Shown here: piece by piece, positions 1 through 7,162 of the stretch
How the letters are laid out: every line of letters starts with the position of its first letter
Numbering within the stretch: the stretch's first letter is position 1
Assembly: GCA_014268975.2 (NCBI GenBank)
Contig: CP077096.1
Coordinates: 124,001 to 188,000 of the forward strand
Direction of reading: 5' to 3'
Origin: Pseudomonas wayambapalatensis
Lineage (GTDB): Bacteria; Pseudomonadota; Gammaproteobacteria; Pseudomonadales; Pseudomonadaceae
DNA length: 64,000 nt
Made by a program: the position numbers and the translations under genes
Notes under the pieces: model-generated
What the model saw: only the letters and a program-made list of their open reading frames with translations
What the model was told of the DNA's origin: nothing
The model's database searches: none

Positions 1-1
1 A

Positions 2-772
2 CGCCTGGAAGACTTCCAGGGCAAGCAGAAGCCTTTGCTCGCAAGCTTCCTGCAAGAGCGCCAGACGGCGATGACCGATTCGCTGAAAAAGCTCGACCTC
101 AACCGCACCACCCAGGAGCTGCAGACCCTGCTCAACCAAGGCCTGGGCACGGCATTGAACGCCACCGGCCAGTACCTGACCCGCTCGCATATGTCGCCGA
201 TCCAGCGAGACGAAGAGCTACGCCAGTATCTGGACCGCGAATACCAGCAACAGACCCAGGCGCGGGTGAACCGTCGCACCTGGCCACAGGTGCGCGATTC
301 GGCGACCGTGCAGCGTTCGCTGCAGGCTTACCGTGACGCCTACGCAGCCACCGCCGCACTGGAGCAGAAGAAGACCCGCGAAGCCGAGGCCTTCGTCAGC
401 CGTGCGCTGGCGTCTCCGGTCGGCACCCAGCCAGGCATCCGGCGTGCGGCCTTCGCCGTGCATTCGGCGCAGGGTAACGGCCGCGCGGCCCTGGCCGACC
501 TGCAGGGCATCCAGGACTGGACGCTGGCAAGCCCGATGGTCTATGACCTGATCATCGGTCATCACCTGCGCAACCGCGATCCGCAGGCAGCGCTGGGGAT
601 GATCGACAAGGCCGAACAGACCCTGGGATCAGAAGAGTTGTTCATCACCGAGAAGCTGCTGGCCAATCGTCAACTCAAGGCCGACGACCAGGTACAGCAG
701 GTACTGCGCAAATGCGAGCAGTACCCCAGCCGTAAAGAAGGCTGCCGCAAGCTGGTGCCCAAGTCGGCCTGA
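2..772 (+). CDS. Uncharacterised helical protein, 5' end outside the window
   Basis: The frame is open to the left edge, so the true start lies upstream; TTG at 35 and ATG at 71 are only internal candidates. The visible ~257 residues are charged, mostly helical by composition, and alanine/glutamine rich. The second half (an AEAF..RAL segment, then helices with DPQAALGMIDKAEQ) resembles TPR-like helical pairs. No catalytic motif is visible in this part. It could be the C-terminal helical domain of a larger protein, such as a TPR-bearing envelope protease, but that is a guess. It converges on the SulP gene with a 19-bp gap. I do not recognise a named family. Confidence 0.6.
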   Translation, partial: RLEDFQGKQKPLLASFLQERQTAMTDSLKKLDLNRTTQELQTLLNQGLGTALNATGQYLTRSHMSPIQRDEELRQYLDREYQQQTQARVNRRTWPQVRDSATVQRSLQAYRDAYAATAALEQKKTREAEAFVSRALASPVGTQPGIRRAAFAVHSAQGNGRAALADLQGIQDWTLASPMVYDLIIGHHLRNRDPQAALGMIDKAEQTLGSEELFITEKLLANRQLKADDQVQQVLRKCEQYPSRKEGCRKLVPKSA

Positions 773-791
773 GACTTGGGCACACGACGCC

Positions 792-2321
792 TCAGACCTG
801 CGCGCTGCGTCGCAAGCGGCCCTCGATGCGCCGCTTGAGCCCGCGCTGCTCGATGGACAGACGTGAGCCGGCGGCGCGGCTCGCGCGCCCCCAGTCCTCG
901 AGCAACTCCAGCACCGAGTGGTCGATGTAGCTCAGGTTCGCCAGCGGTACATGCAGATGCGTCCCGGCAGGCACGCTTTCGAGCACCTGGGTCAGGGCAG
1001 GCACCTTGAGGAAGGTGGCAGCACCGCTCAGGCGCAGCTCCATGTGCCCAGGGCGCGGCAGCTCGACCAGGTTGATCTTGAGGCGCGCCGCCTTGAACGC
1101 CAGCTTGAGCAAGGTCAGAGCAAAGCCCAGCAACACACCGGTCAGCAGGTCGGTGAAGATGATCGCCAGCGCCGTGGCAGCATAGGTGAACATCGGCATC
1201 CGGCCATAGCGCCCCAGGCCGCGGAAGGCCTTGAAATCGACCAGCTTGATACCGGTGTACACCAGCACGCCCGCCAGGCTTGCCACCGGAATCTGCTGCA
1301 GCACGCTGCTCAGCACCACCACGAACGCCAGCAACCAAAGACCATGCAGAATCGCCGACGCACGCGTCTGCGCACCCGCCTGGACGTTGGCCGAACTGCG
1401 CACGATCACGCCGGTCATCGGCAATGCCCCCAGCACACCGCACAGCATGTTGCCGATACCTTGCGCCGACAGCTCGCGATCGAAATCCGATCGCTGGCCA
1501 CTGTGCATGCGGTCTACCGCTGCAGCCGACAGCAGCGTCTCGGCGCTGGCGATGAAGGCCAGGGCGAAGGCGGCCACCAGCAAGGTCGGATCGGCCAGTT
1601 TGAGCAGGTCGTCCGGACGAATCCAGTCGATCGCCTCCGACAGGTCCGCAGGCACCTGCACGCGATTGACCGGCAGCGCCAGCCAGATGCTGATCACGGT
1701 CATAATCGCCACGCCCAGCAAGGCACCGGGGATGAAGCGCAGGCGCTGTGGGCGCCAACGCTCCCAGCTCCACATCATTGCGATGGTGCCCAGGCCCAGG
1801 GCGCCGGCCTGCCAGCCATTACCGGCGGTTTCCAACGGCAGTGCCGAGGCCAGGGTCGCGGGGAAACCCAGCAGGTTCTCGACACCCGAGGGCTGTGGCG
1901 CGCTGTCGAACATCACATGCACCTGCGACAGCACGATCAGCACGCCGATACCGGCCAGCATGCCGTACACCACCGCCGGTGCAGTGACGCGAAACCAGCA
2001 GCCCAGACGCAGTCGCCCGGCCAGCAGCTGCAACAGGCCTGCCAGCAGCAGGATCGGTCCGAGCATGGCCACACCGTGCTGGCGCACCAACTCGAACACC
2101 AGCACCGCCAGGCCCGCGGCCGGGCCGCTGACCTGCAGCGGCGAGCCGGCCAGAAAGCCCACGACGATGCCACCGATGATCCCGGTGATCAGCCCTTTGG
2201 CGGGCGGCATGCCCGAGGCGATCGCGATGCCCATGCACAGCGGCAGGGCCACCAGGAACACCACGACCGAAGCCAGTAACTCTCGCGGCAAGGCCGCTTT
2301 TATCTGTGTCATGTTCACCAT
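792..2321 (-). CDS. SulP family anion transporter
   Basis: Inner-membrane SulP/SLC26-type permease of 509 residues with about 10-12 hydrophobic segments and a C-terminal STAS domain from about residue 420. The ATG at 2321 is chosen because it follows AAGGAG by four bases; the longer frame to 2366 has no such site. SulP proteins carry sulfate, bicarbonate or other anions. The beta-carbonic anhydrase gene lies immediately upstream on the same strand, so bicarbonate is the more likely substrate here; that is inference from the pairing. A second, distinct SulP gene lies at 23109-24674 beside choline-sulfate genes. Confidence 0.9.
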   Translation of the reverse strand: MVNMTQIKAALPRELLASVVVFLVALPLCMGIAIASGMPPAKGLITGIIGGIVVGFLAGSPLQVSGPAAGLAVLVFELVRQHGVAMLGPILLLAGLLQLLAGRLRLGCWFRVTAPAVVYGMLAGIGVLIVLSQVHVMFDSAPQPSGVENLLGFPATLASALPLETAGNGWQAGALGLGTIAMMWSWERWRPQRLRFIPGALLGVAIMTVISIWLALPVNRVQVPADLSEAIDWIRPDDLLKLADPTLLVAAFALAFIASAETLLSAAAVDRMHSGQRSDFDRELSAQGIGNMLCGVLGALPMTGVIVRSSANVQAGAQTRASAILHGLWLLAFVVVLSSVLQQIPVASLAGVLVYTGIKLVDFKAFRGLGRYGRMPMFTYAATALAIIFTDLLTGVLLGFALTLLKLAFKAARLKINLVELPRPGHMELRLSGAATFLKVPALTQVLESVPAGTHLHVPLANLSYIDHSVLELLEDWGRASRAAGSRLSIEQRGLKRRIEGRLRRSAQV

Positions 2322-2508
2322 AACGCTCCTTTTCTGATTCACGGCCATTCCACTGGCCGACGGCACGGGGATCCCTGAATCGCGCGCAGGCGCGGGCCGC
2401 CAGCAGGATTGCCGGCAAGTAGGTCAGAGAAATTCAAGGCAGCAGAAAGCCCTGCCGCGCCTGGTGGGCGCAGCCGGCTATCAAGGTTTCTTCAGGTGTT
2501 GGGGTCGC

Positions 2509-3228
2509 TTAGTAGCGGCCTCTCGGAGTTGCGCACGGCACTGGCTCGCCAGCAGCCAGGGGCAGGAAGCTGTCGCTCGCGGCGTCGTAGGCTTCGATGC
2601 GGCTGGTTTCGATATCGTAGACCCAGCCGTGGATGTAGAGCTGTCCGGCCGCCAGGCGCGCGGCGACCGAAGGATGAGTGCGCAGGTGGTGCAGCTGGGC
2701 GATGACGTTTTCCTTGGTCAGCACCTTCATGCTCTCGTGTTCCGTTGCGCACGAGCAGTTGCTCTCGACCACGGTACGGGCCACTTCGGCGTGGCGCAGC
2801 CAGGCGGAAACGGTCGGCATCTTGGTCAGCGACTGCGGGTTGAGCACTGCGCGCATCGCACCGCAGTCGGAGTGACCGCAGACGATGATGTGGTGAACAC
2901 CCAAGGCCATCACGGCGTATTCGATGGCGCTGGAAACACCGCCGTTCATCTGTCCGTAGGGCGGTACCACGTTGCCGACGTTACGGGTCACGAACAGATC
3001 GCCCGGCGAGCTCTGGGTGATCAGTTCGGGCACGATGCGCGAGTCGGCGCAGGTGATGAACATCGCGCGCGGTTTCTGCGCGGTGGCGAGCTTCTTGAAC
3101 AGCTCCTGCTGCTCGGGGAAAACGTGATGGTGAAACTTCAGGAAGCCGTCGACGATGTGCTTCAGGGCAGCATCGGCGCTCTCGGCGGGAGCGGCCGGAA
3201 CGGGCTTGGATGGGTCCTTGACGGGCAT
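2509..3228 (-). CDS. Beta-class carbonic anhydrase
   Basis: Cytoplasmic zinc enzyme interconverting CO2 and bicarbonate. The beta-class zinc site is visible: Cys60 and Asp62-Arg64 in CADSR, then His119 and Cys122 in GHSDCG. The length of 239 residues is normal. The ATG at 3228 follows a GAGGAT-like ribosome site. It lies 187 bp upstream of the SulP transporter on the same strand, an arrangement that suggests coupling of bicarbonate transport and CO2 hydration. No signal peptide is present. The family call is certain; the physiological role is inferred. Confidence 0.95.
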   Translation of the reverse strand: MPVKDPSKPVPAAPAESADAALKHIVDGFLKFHHHVFPEQQELFKKLATAQKPRAMFITCADSRIVPELITQSSPGDLFVTRNVGNVVPPYGQMNGGVSSAIEYAVMALGVHHIIVCGHSDCGAMRAVLNPQSLTKMPTVSAWLRHAEVARTVVESNCSCATEHESMKVLTKENVIAQLHHLRTHPSVAARLAAGQLYIHGWVYDIETSRIEAYDAASDSFLPLAAGEPVPCATPRGRY

Positions 3229-3676
3229 GATTCATCCTCTTGACGGTTTGTAGGTAAGTTCCATTTTACCGGGGAAAGATTCTGGCTATGCGGAGAATTA
3301 GATGACGCGCACAGGTAATAAATCACAGTCGCGCTGGACTGACTTCCTACGCTAGCGGAGAAAACTTAACTGAAACTGAATTCGGAGGCTCTAGAACGGG
3401 CGTTCCAGGTTTTCGAGGGGAGCTTTTGATAATAGCAAAAAAGCATCAATTGCCAAGCTCCATGAGTGAAAATAATGCATCAGATTACCTGGATTAAGCC
3501 CTTCGCCCTGCACGCTTCTGCGTGAAAGGGCTGTGAGCGCCGGCAGCCAACGCGCTACAGCCTGACGTTTTAGGGCGTGCTTTCCTACGAAACGCATACT
3601 CTTCGCCCCATATATCGCCAGCATTTGCCGATAGTAGGATTCGCTCCGTTTCTCACTGCGAAGACACGGACCGTCC
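3229..3676. other. Intergenic region at the edge of the accessory island
   Basis: About 450 bases between the carbonic anhydrase start and the TolC remnant. Base composition falls here, with AT-rich stretches near 3260-3380 and 3420-3500, unlike the flanking core genes. A weak 95-codon minus-strand frame (3391-3678) occupies the right half and is listed separately. No transposase, direct repeat or tRNA was seen that would explain the junction. Confidence 0.5.
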
Positions 3677-3678
3677 AT
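3391..3678 (-). CDS. Possible small protein of unknown function
   Basis: An ATG-initiated frame of 95 codons reading divergently from the TolC remnant, with a 2-bp overlap of start regions. Its middle (YYRQMLAIYGAKSMRFVGK, then ALKRQAVARWLPALTAL) looks protein-like, with aromatic and basic residues spread evenly and normal codon choice in the first half. No ribosome site is convincing and no domain is recognised. It could be a relic of another gene or a chance frame. It is kept because the region has no better explanation. Confidence 0.25.
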   Translation of the reverse strand: MDGPCLRSEKRSESYYRQMLAIYGAKSMRFVGKHALKRQAVARWLPALTALSRRSVQGEGLNPGNLMHYFHSWSLAIDAFLLLSKAPLENLERPF

Positions 3679-4033
3679 GCCCCGTCTGCACCTTACGTTC
3701 CTGAGCTGCCTGGTTTTCTGCCATCCCCTGCTCGCCCAGGCACAACGCGCCGAACTGCTGGATGTCTATCGCTCGGCGGTCGAACACGATGCCCAGCTCA
3801 ATGCCGCTCGCCAGCTATACCGAGCTGTCCGCGAATACAACGATGCTCGTTACGACTACATCATCGATTCACTGAAGCTCAAGCAGGCCGCCGGCAGCCT
3901 GGCCCCCAGGGACCTGCTCGAGCTCTCCCATTACCTGAGCCGCAATTACGACCCCGACCGCGACTTCCTGCCCCCAAAGCCAGGCAGCCAGCCGTCAGTT
4001 AAACAGCTGAACCAAATATCAATCACTCAATGA
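3677..4033 (+). pseudogene. Internally deleted TolC/AprF-type outer membrane channel gene
   Basis: The 118-residue product begins with a Sec signal peptide (cleavage likely after LLAQA) and the start of a TolC-family protein (ELLDVYRSAVEHDAQLNAAR). It then passes without a frameshift into the extreme C-terminus of the same family (LYRAVREYNDARYDYI, LKQAAGSLAPRDL, then NYDPDRDFLPP). Family members of the AprF type are about 440-480 residues, so some 330 residues of barrel and periplasmic tunnel are missing. The junction falls near residue 45. It cannot form a channel. The stop overlaps the next start as ATGA, keeping the operon-like coupling of the ancestral secretion genes. Confidence 0.7.
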
Positions 4034-4227
4034 CTGCAGAGTGGTTTCCGCTTTTCAGCAGCCGTATACGACTGCTCCGCGACCACCTGCAAGTGAATGG
4101 CCAGGCCGTGCCGTTGACGCCGGGCATAGCGTTGAGTGCGGAGATCGGGACCGGCCGGCGGACGGTGATCGACGACTTCCTCAGCCCGTTGCAGCAGCGG
4201 GTTCAGGAGAGTTTGAGAGAGCACTGA
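4030..4227 (+). pseudogene. C-terminal remnant of an HlyD-family membrane fusion protein
   Basis: Sixty-five codons matching the last stretch of type I secretion adaptors (AprE/HlyD): a beta strand with RIRLLRDHLQVNGQ, then LTPGIALSAEIGTGRR, and the terminal FLSPLQQRVQESLREH. The N-terminal membrane anchor, coiled-coil hairpin and lipoyl domain are all absent; family length is about 400-450 residues. It overlaps the TolC remnant by four bases. Together the two are relics of one type I secretion operon, although here the TolC piece precedes the HlyD piece, the reverse of the usual aprDEF order. Confidence 0.7.
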
Positions 4228-4270
4228 ACTCGAAAAATGGCAAAAGCACTTTATCCAATACTGGCGAAAT

Positions 4271-5320
4271 ATGAAAAAAATATCTGCATCCATAACGCTG
4301 TGCCTCACTATGCTGACACTTTCGACAAGCGCCTACGCAAACACCACGCAGGCGTGTCGCTCACAAGACCGAGGGTTTGAAAGCGAGTACGCATTAAACT
4401 TTTCGCAATTACAAAATTTCGGTATATCCCATGTTTCGGAAAAACCCTTACACACTCGACTGAGCAATCTGCAAGGTCAAAATGCGGAATCTGTATGGGC
4501 CGGCGCCAACATCAACCCTAACTTGTACGTGGCCACCCAAGTAAAATCGACAGATAATTTCACCCTGACCCAGACGCGGCGAGATGAAGTGTCGCAACTG
4601 AGCACACACGAACAATATCCGAGGATGCACATTTACCTGAAAAAAATTTCAAATCAAGAAAAAGCCTCAGAGGCCCACATCGCATACAAAGAAAATATTG
4701 AAGCTGTCTCTATTTGGCTCGAGCGAGCCAGTGCAATTAACCTCAACGACGGATCTTGGCATAGCGAAATGGCGCGGGGGTCGCTAGCCTTCGCCGCTGC
4801 CACCCAGGGCAAGCCACTCTCCGATGAAGATTTTCAGAAGGTATCGGACGCACTGGCTAAAAACATCGCAAACCTTATTGCTCAGTACCACAGCATCCCT
4901 ACATTAAATGAACTCGTTGAACTGGAAATCCAATCGACCGTCAGCGCTCTCAATCTTAAGACGTGGCATTGGCCTGGAACGCTTACCGACAGCCTTCCAC
5001 TCCAAGCAGGGGGTCTCGGCCATGATTTTGTACATATTCCCGGTAGCGGCGTCGTGTACATTAAAAATCTTCTCATCGCAGTCATGCAATATGCCGCCGG
5101 GCTGAACCGATATCTATGGAGTTTCACCACTTTAGACATACTCCCCCTCTGGAAATACGCCAAAGAATTCCAAAGCTACGCCGCTGATCACACTTACAAG
5201 TTGTTTAGGTGGCTCGGCGCTGGCGAAGTTCCCCCACAACAAGATGAAGAACTGGCAGCGCATCCTGCCTGCACGTTACGCGACTCACGAGACAAGATAA
5301 TTTATAGGCTGAATTTGTGA
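4271..5320 (+). CDS. Exported protein of unknown function, low GC
   Basis: A 349-residue protein with a clear Sec signal peptide (lysines at 3-4, hydrophobic core, cleavage after AYA at about residue 23). The mature part starts NTTQACRSQDRG. Cysteines are few: one near the mature N-terminus and one near the C-terminus (HPACTLRDS), so a disulfide is possible. No catalytic motif or domain is recognised. A hydrophobic stretch near residues 255-295 (VVYIKNLLIAVMQYAAGLNRYLW) could be a membrane or core helix. Codons are AT-richer than in neighbouring core genes, which suggests horizontal acquisition. It sits 43 bp after the HlyD remnant and before an exoprotein remnant. Function is not inferred. 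Confidence 0.65.
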   Translation: MKKISASITLCLTMLTLSTSAYANTTQACRSQDRGFESEYALNFSQLQNFGISHVSEKPLHTRLSNLQGQNAESVWAGANINPNLYVATQVKSTDNFTLTQTRRDEVSQLSTHEQYPRMHIYLKKISNQEKASEAHIAYKENIEAVSIWLERASAINLNDGSWHSEMARGSLAFAAATQGKPLSDEDFQKVSDALAKNIANLIAQYHSIPTLNELVELEIQSTVSALNLKTWHWPGTLTDSLPLQAGGLGHDFVHIPGSGVVYIKNLLIAVMQYAAGLNRYLWSFTTLDILPLWKYAKEFQSYAADHTYKLFRWLGAGEVPPQQDEELAAHPACTLRDSRDKIIYRLNL

Positions 5321-5714
5321 CTTAATTTTCGCGACCGAGCACCTGGCTGTTGAAACAGGGCAACCCGAACCGCCGGCAACACTTGTGACGCGTAGCCTGC
5401 TGTCACTGCCCAGCCAAGCGGATCCCGTAGACGCAATGGATAGCCCCGACATAAACACGGCACTCATCGAGGCAACGAGCGTTGGTTCTACGAGCAAAGG
5501 TGGGATACCTGAACGTGTCTGGTTCCAGCGATCGGACGATAGTTTTTCGAGTCGCCACATGGGCGCTGCACTAGGGCCACACGGGGGTGACATCGATATC
5601 GATCGGTTAGTCCAGGCCGTAGCGGTCTTCGCTCCTTCCGGCGCTGCGCTCAGCCATTTCGACGTAGCGCAGGCACAGACCTTGCAGCCGGTACCCGCCG
5701 CAAACTGGCGATAA
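5313..5714 (+). pseudogene. Probable C-terminal fragment of a large secreted protein
   Basis: A frame open from just after a stop at 5310 to TAA at 5712-5714; its first plausible start is GTG at 5385. The last 40 residues (DIDRLVQAVAVFAPSGAAL, ending in PAANWR) resemble, from memory, the conserved tail of large Pseudomonas secreted calcium-binding or repeat proteins (LVQAMAAFAPP, then AANWQ). The rest shows no repeat. Together with the TolC and HlyD pieces this fits a collapsed type I secretion locus with its substrate. The resemblance is short and unverified, so the call is tentative. Confidence 0.4.
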
Positions 5715-5748
5715 CCCCCACTTCACTAGACGACTAACGGCTACCAGG

Positions 5749-6804
5749 CTAGAACAACCCCATTTGCCGCCCCGGCGGGCAGAACGCGGTGCAGTCCAGC
5801 ACTAGCGAGTCCCGCCCCTCGAAGCCCAGACGGCGTATGGCATTGGCAAACCGCTGCGCCAGCAGCTCGGCAAAGACCCCTTCACCGCGCATCCGCGCCC
5901 CAAAGCGGCTGTCATACAGCTCACCGCCCCGGCTCTGACGAATCAGGCTCAGCACGTGGGCCGCGCGCTGCGGGTAGTGGTCCTGCAACCACTGTTCGAA
6001 CAACGGCGCCACCTCCAGCGGCAGGCGCAGCATCATGTAGGCGGCGCTCTGCGCGCCAGCTTCCTTGGCGGCCTGAAGCAGGTGCTCCAGCTCGCTGTCG
6101 TTGATCATCGGGATCATCGGCGAACACAGCACGCCCACCGGTACACCCGCCTCGCGCAACACGCGGATCGCCCGCAGGCGCGCCTTGGGTGCTGCTGCGC
6201 GGGGCTCGAGGGTGCGTTTGAGTTCGTCGTCGAGGGTGGTCAGGCTGATCATCACCCGCACCAGGCGCTGGCTGGCCAGTTCGCTCAAGAGGTCCAGGTC
6301 TCGTAGCACCAGCGAGCCCTTGGTGACGATGGTCACCGGGTGTCGGTAGCGCAGCAGCACCTCGAGCAGGCGACGGGTCAACTGGTGCTCGCGCTCTATG
6401 GGCTGGTAGGGGTCGGTGTTGGCGCCGAGGTTGATCGGTGCACAGACATAACCCGGCTTGCTCAACTGCTGTTCGAGCACCTCGGCAGCATTGGTCTTGG
6501 CGATGAGCTTGGTCTCGAAGTCGAGGCCGGGAGAGAGGTCCCAATAGGCGTGGCTGGGCCGGGCGTAGCAGTAGATGCAGCCGTGTTCACAACCGCGGTA
6601 GGGGTTGATCGAACGGTCGAAGGGCAGGTCGGGCGAGGTGTTGCGGGCGATGATGGTCTTGGCGGTTTCGATCCGCACCTCGGTGCCCTGGGTGAGGGGG
6701 ACTTCCTGGTGCCAGCCGTCGTCCTCGACCACCGAATGGCTGGGGGCGAAGCGATTGTGGGGGTTGGTGGCGGTGCCGCGACCACGGACTGGGGTTGGTT
6801 TCAT
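5749..6804 (-). CDS. PA0069-family radical SAM protein (SplB-like), SOS-controlled
   Basis: A 351-residue radical SAM enzyme. The cluster motif CEHGCIYCYARP supplies the three cysteines (CxxxCxxC) for the 4Fe-4S cluster that cleaves S-adenosylmethionine. The family is related to spore photoproduct lyase SplB, and the P. aeruginosa homologue PA0069 is known as a LexA-regulon member. Here a LexA-type site lies only about ten bases upstream of the ATG at 6804, supporting DNA-damage induction. The substrate is unknown; a role in DNA lesion repair is plausible but not shown by sequence. The ribosome site is weak. Confidence 0.9.
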   Translation of the reverse strand: MKPTPVRGRGTATNPHNRFAPSHSVVEDDGWHQEVPLTQGTEVRIETAKTIIARNTSPDLPFDRSINPYRGCEHGCIYCYARPSHAYWDLSPGLDFETKLIAKTNAAEVLEQQLSKPGYVCAPINLGANTDPYQPIEREHQLTRRLLEVLLRYRHPVTIVTKGSLVLRDLDLLSELASQRLVRVMISLTTLDDELKRTLEPRAAAPKARLRAIRVLREAGVPVGVLCSPMIPMINDSELEHLLQAAKEAGAQSAAYMMLRLPLEVAPLFEQWLQDHYPQRAAHVLSLIRQSRGGELYDSRFGARMRGEGVFAELLAQRFANAIRRLGFEGRDSLVLDCTAFCPPGRQMGLF

Positions 6805-6810
6805 GGTGGA

Positions 6811-6850
6811 AAACCCGGATTACTGTATGCGCATACAGTAATCCGGGTTT
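6811..6850. promoter_or_regulatory. Perfect 40-bp palindrome containing a LexA (SOS) box
   Basis: The two 20-bp halves are exact reverse complements. The centre reads CTGTATGCGCATACAG, matching the gammaproteobacterial LexA pattern CTG-N10-CAG with the usual TAT/ATA shoulders. It ends six bases before the start codon of the radical SAM gene, so LexA binding there would block transcription or early elongation. The outer arms (AAACCCGGATTA) extend the symmetry far beyond a normal SOS box and could also form a hairpin in RNA. Confidence 0.85.
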
Positions 6851-6883
6851 GCACAGAAGACCAGTGCCGTCAGGCGGACAGGG

Positions 6884-7162
6884 TCAGTGCGGCTTCTTGA
6901 GCTTCGGGTTCGGGAAGAACTGAACCGTCTGCACCTTTACCGGCTCGGCCTTGACCGCCTGCTGGTTTACCCGGGTACCGAGCTCCTTGGGCACCGACAA
7001 GCCCTGCTCGTTGAGGGTGTCGGTGAAGCCGCAGGCCACGCACTCGCGGTGTGGCACGCCGTCTTCATTCCACATCATCAGCTTGTCGGGCTCGCTGCAC
7101 GCCGGGCATACCGCCCCGGCGATGAAGCGTTTCTTGGTCTTGATCACGCCGCCCTCACTCAT
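6884..7162 (-). CDS. yheV: YheV-family zinc ribbon protein
   Basis: A 92-residue cytoplasmic protein with a four-cysteine zinc ribbon, CPAC near residue 20 and CVAC near residue 43, typical of the YheV family that accompanies prlC in gammaproteobacteria. The start overlaps the prlC stop as ATGA, so the two are translationally coupled. The C-terminal tail is basic. Biochemical function is unknown. Confidence 0.9.
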   Translation of the reverse strand: MSEGGVIKTKKRFIAGAVCPACSEPDKLMMWNEDGVPHRECVACGFTDTLNEQGLSVPKELGTRVNQQAVKAEPVKVQTVQFFPNPKLKKPH

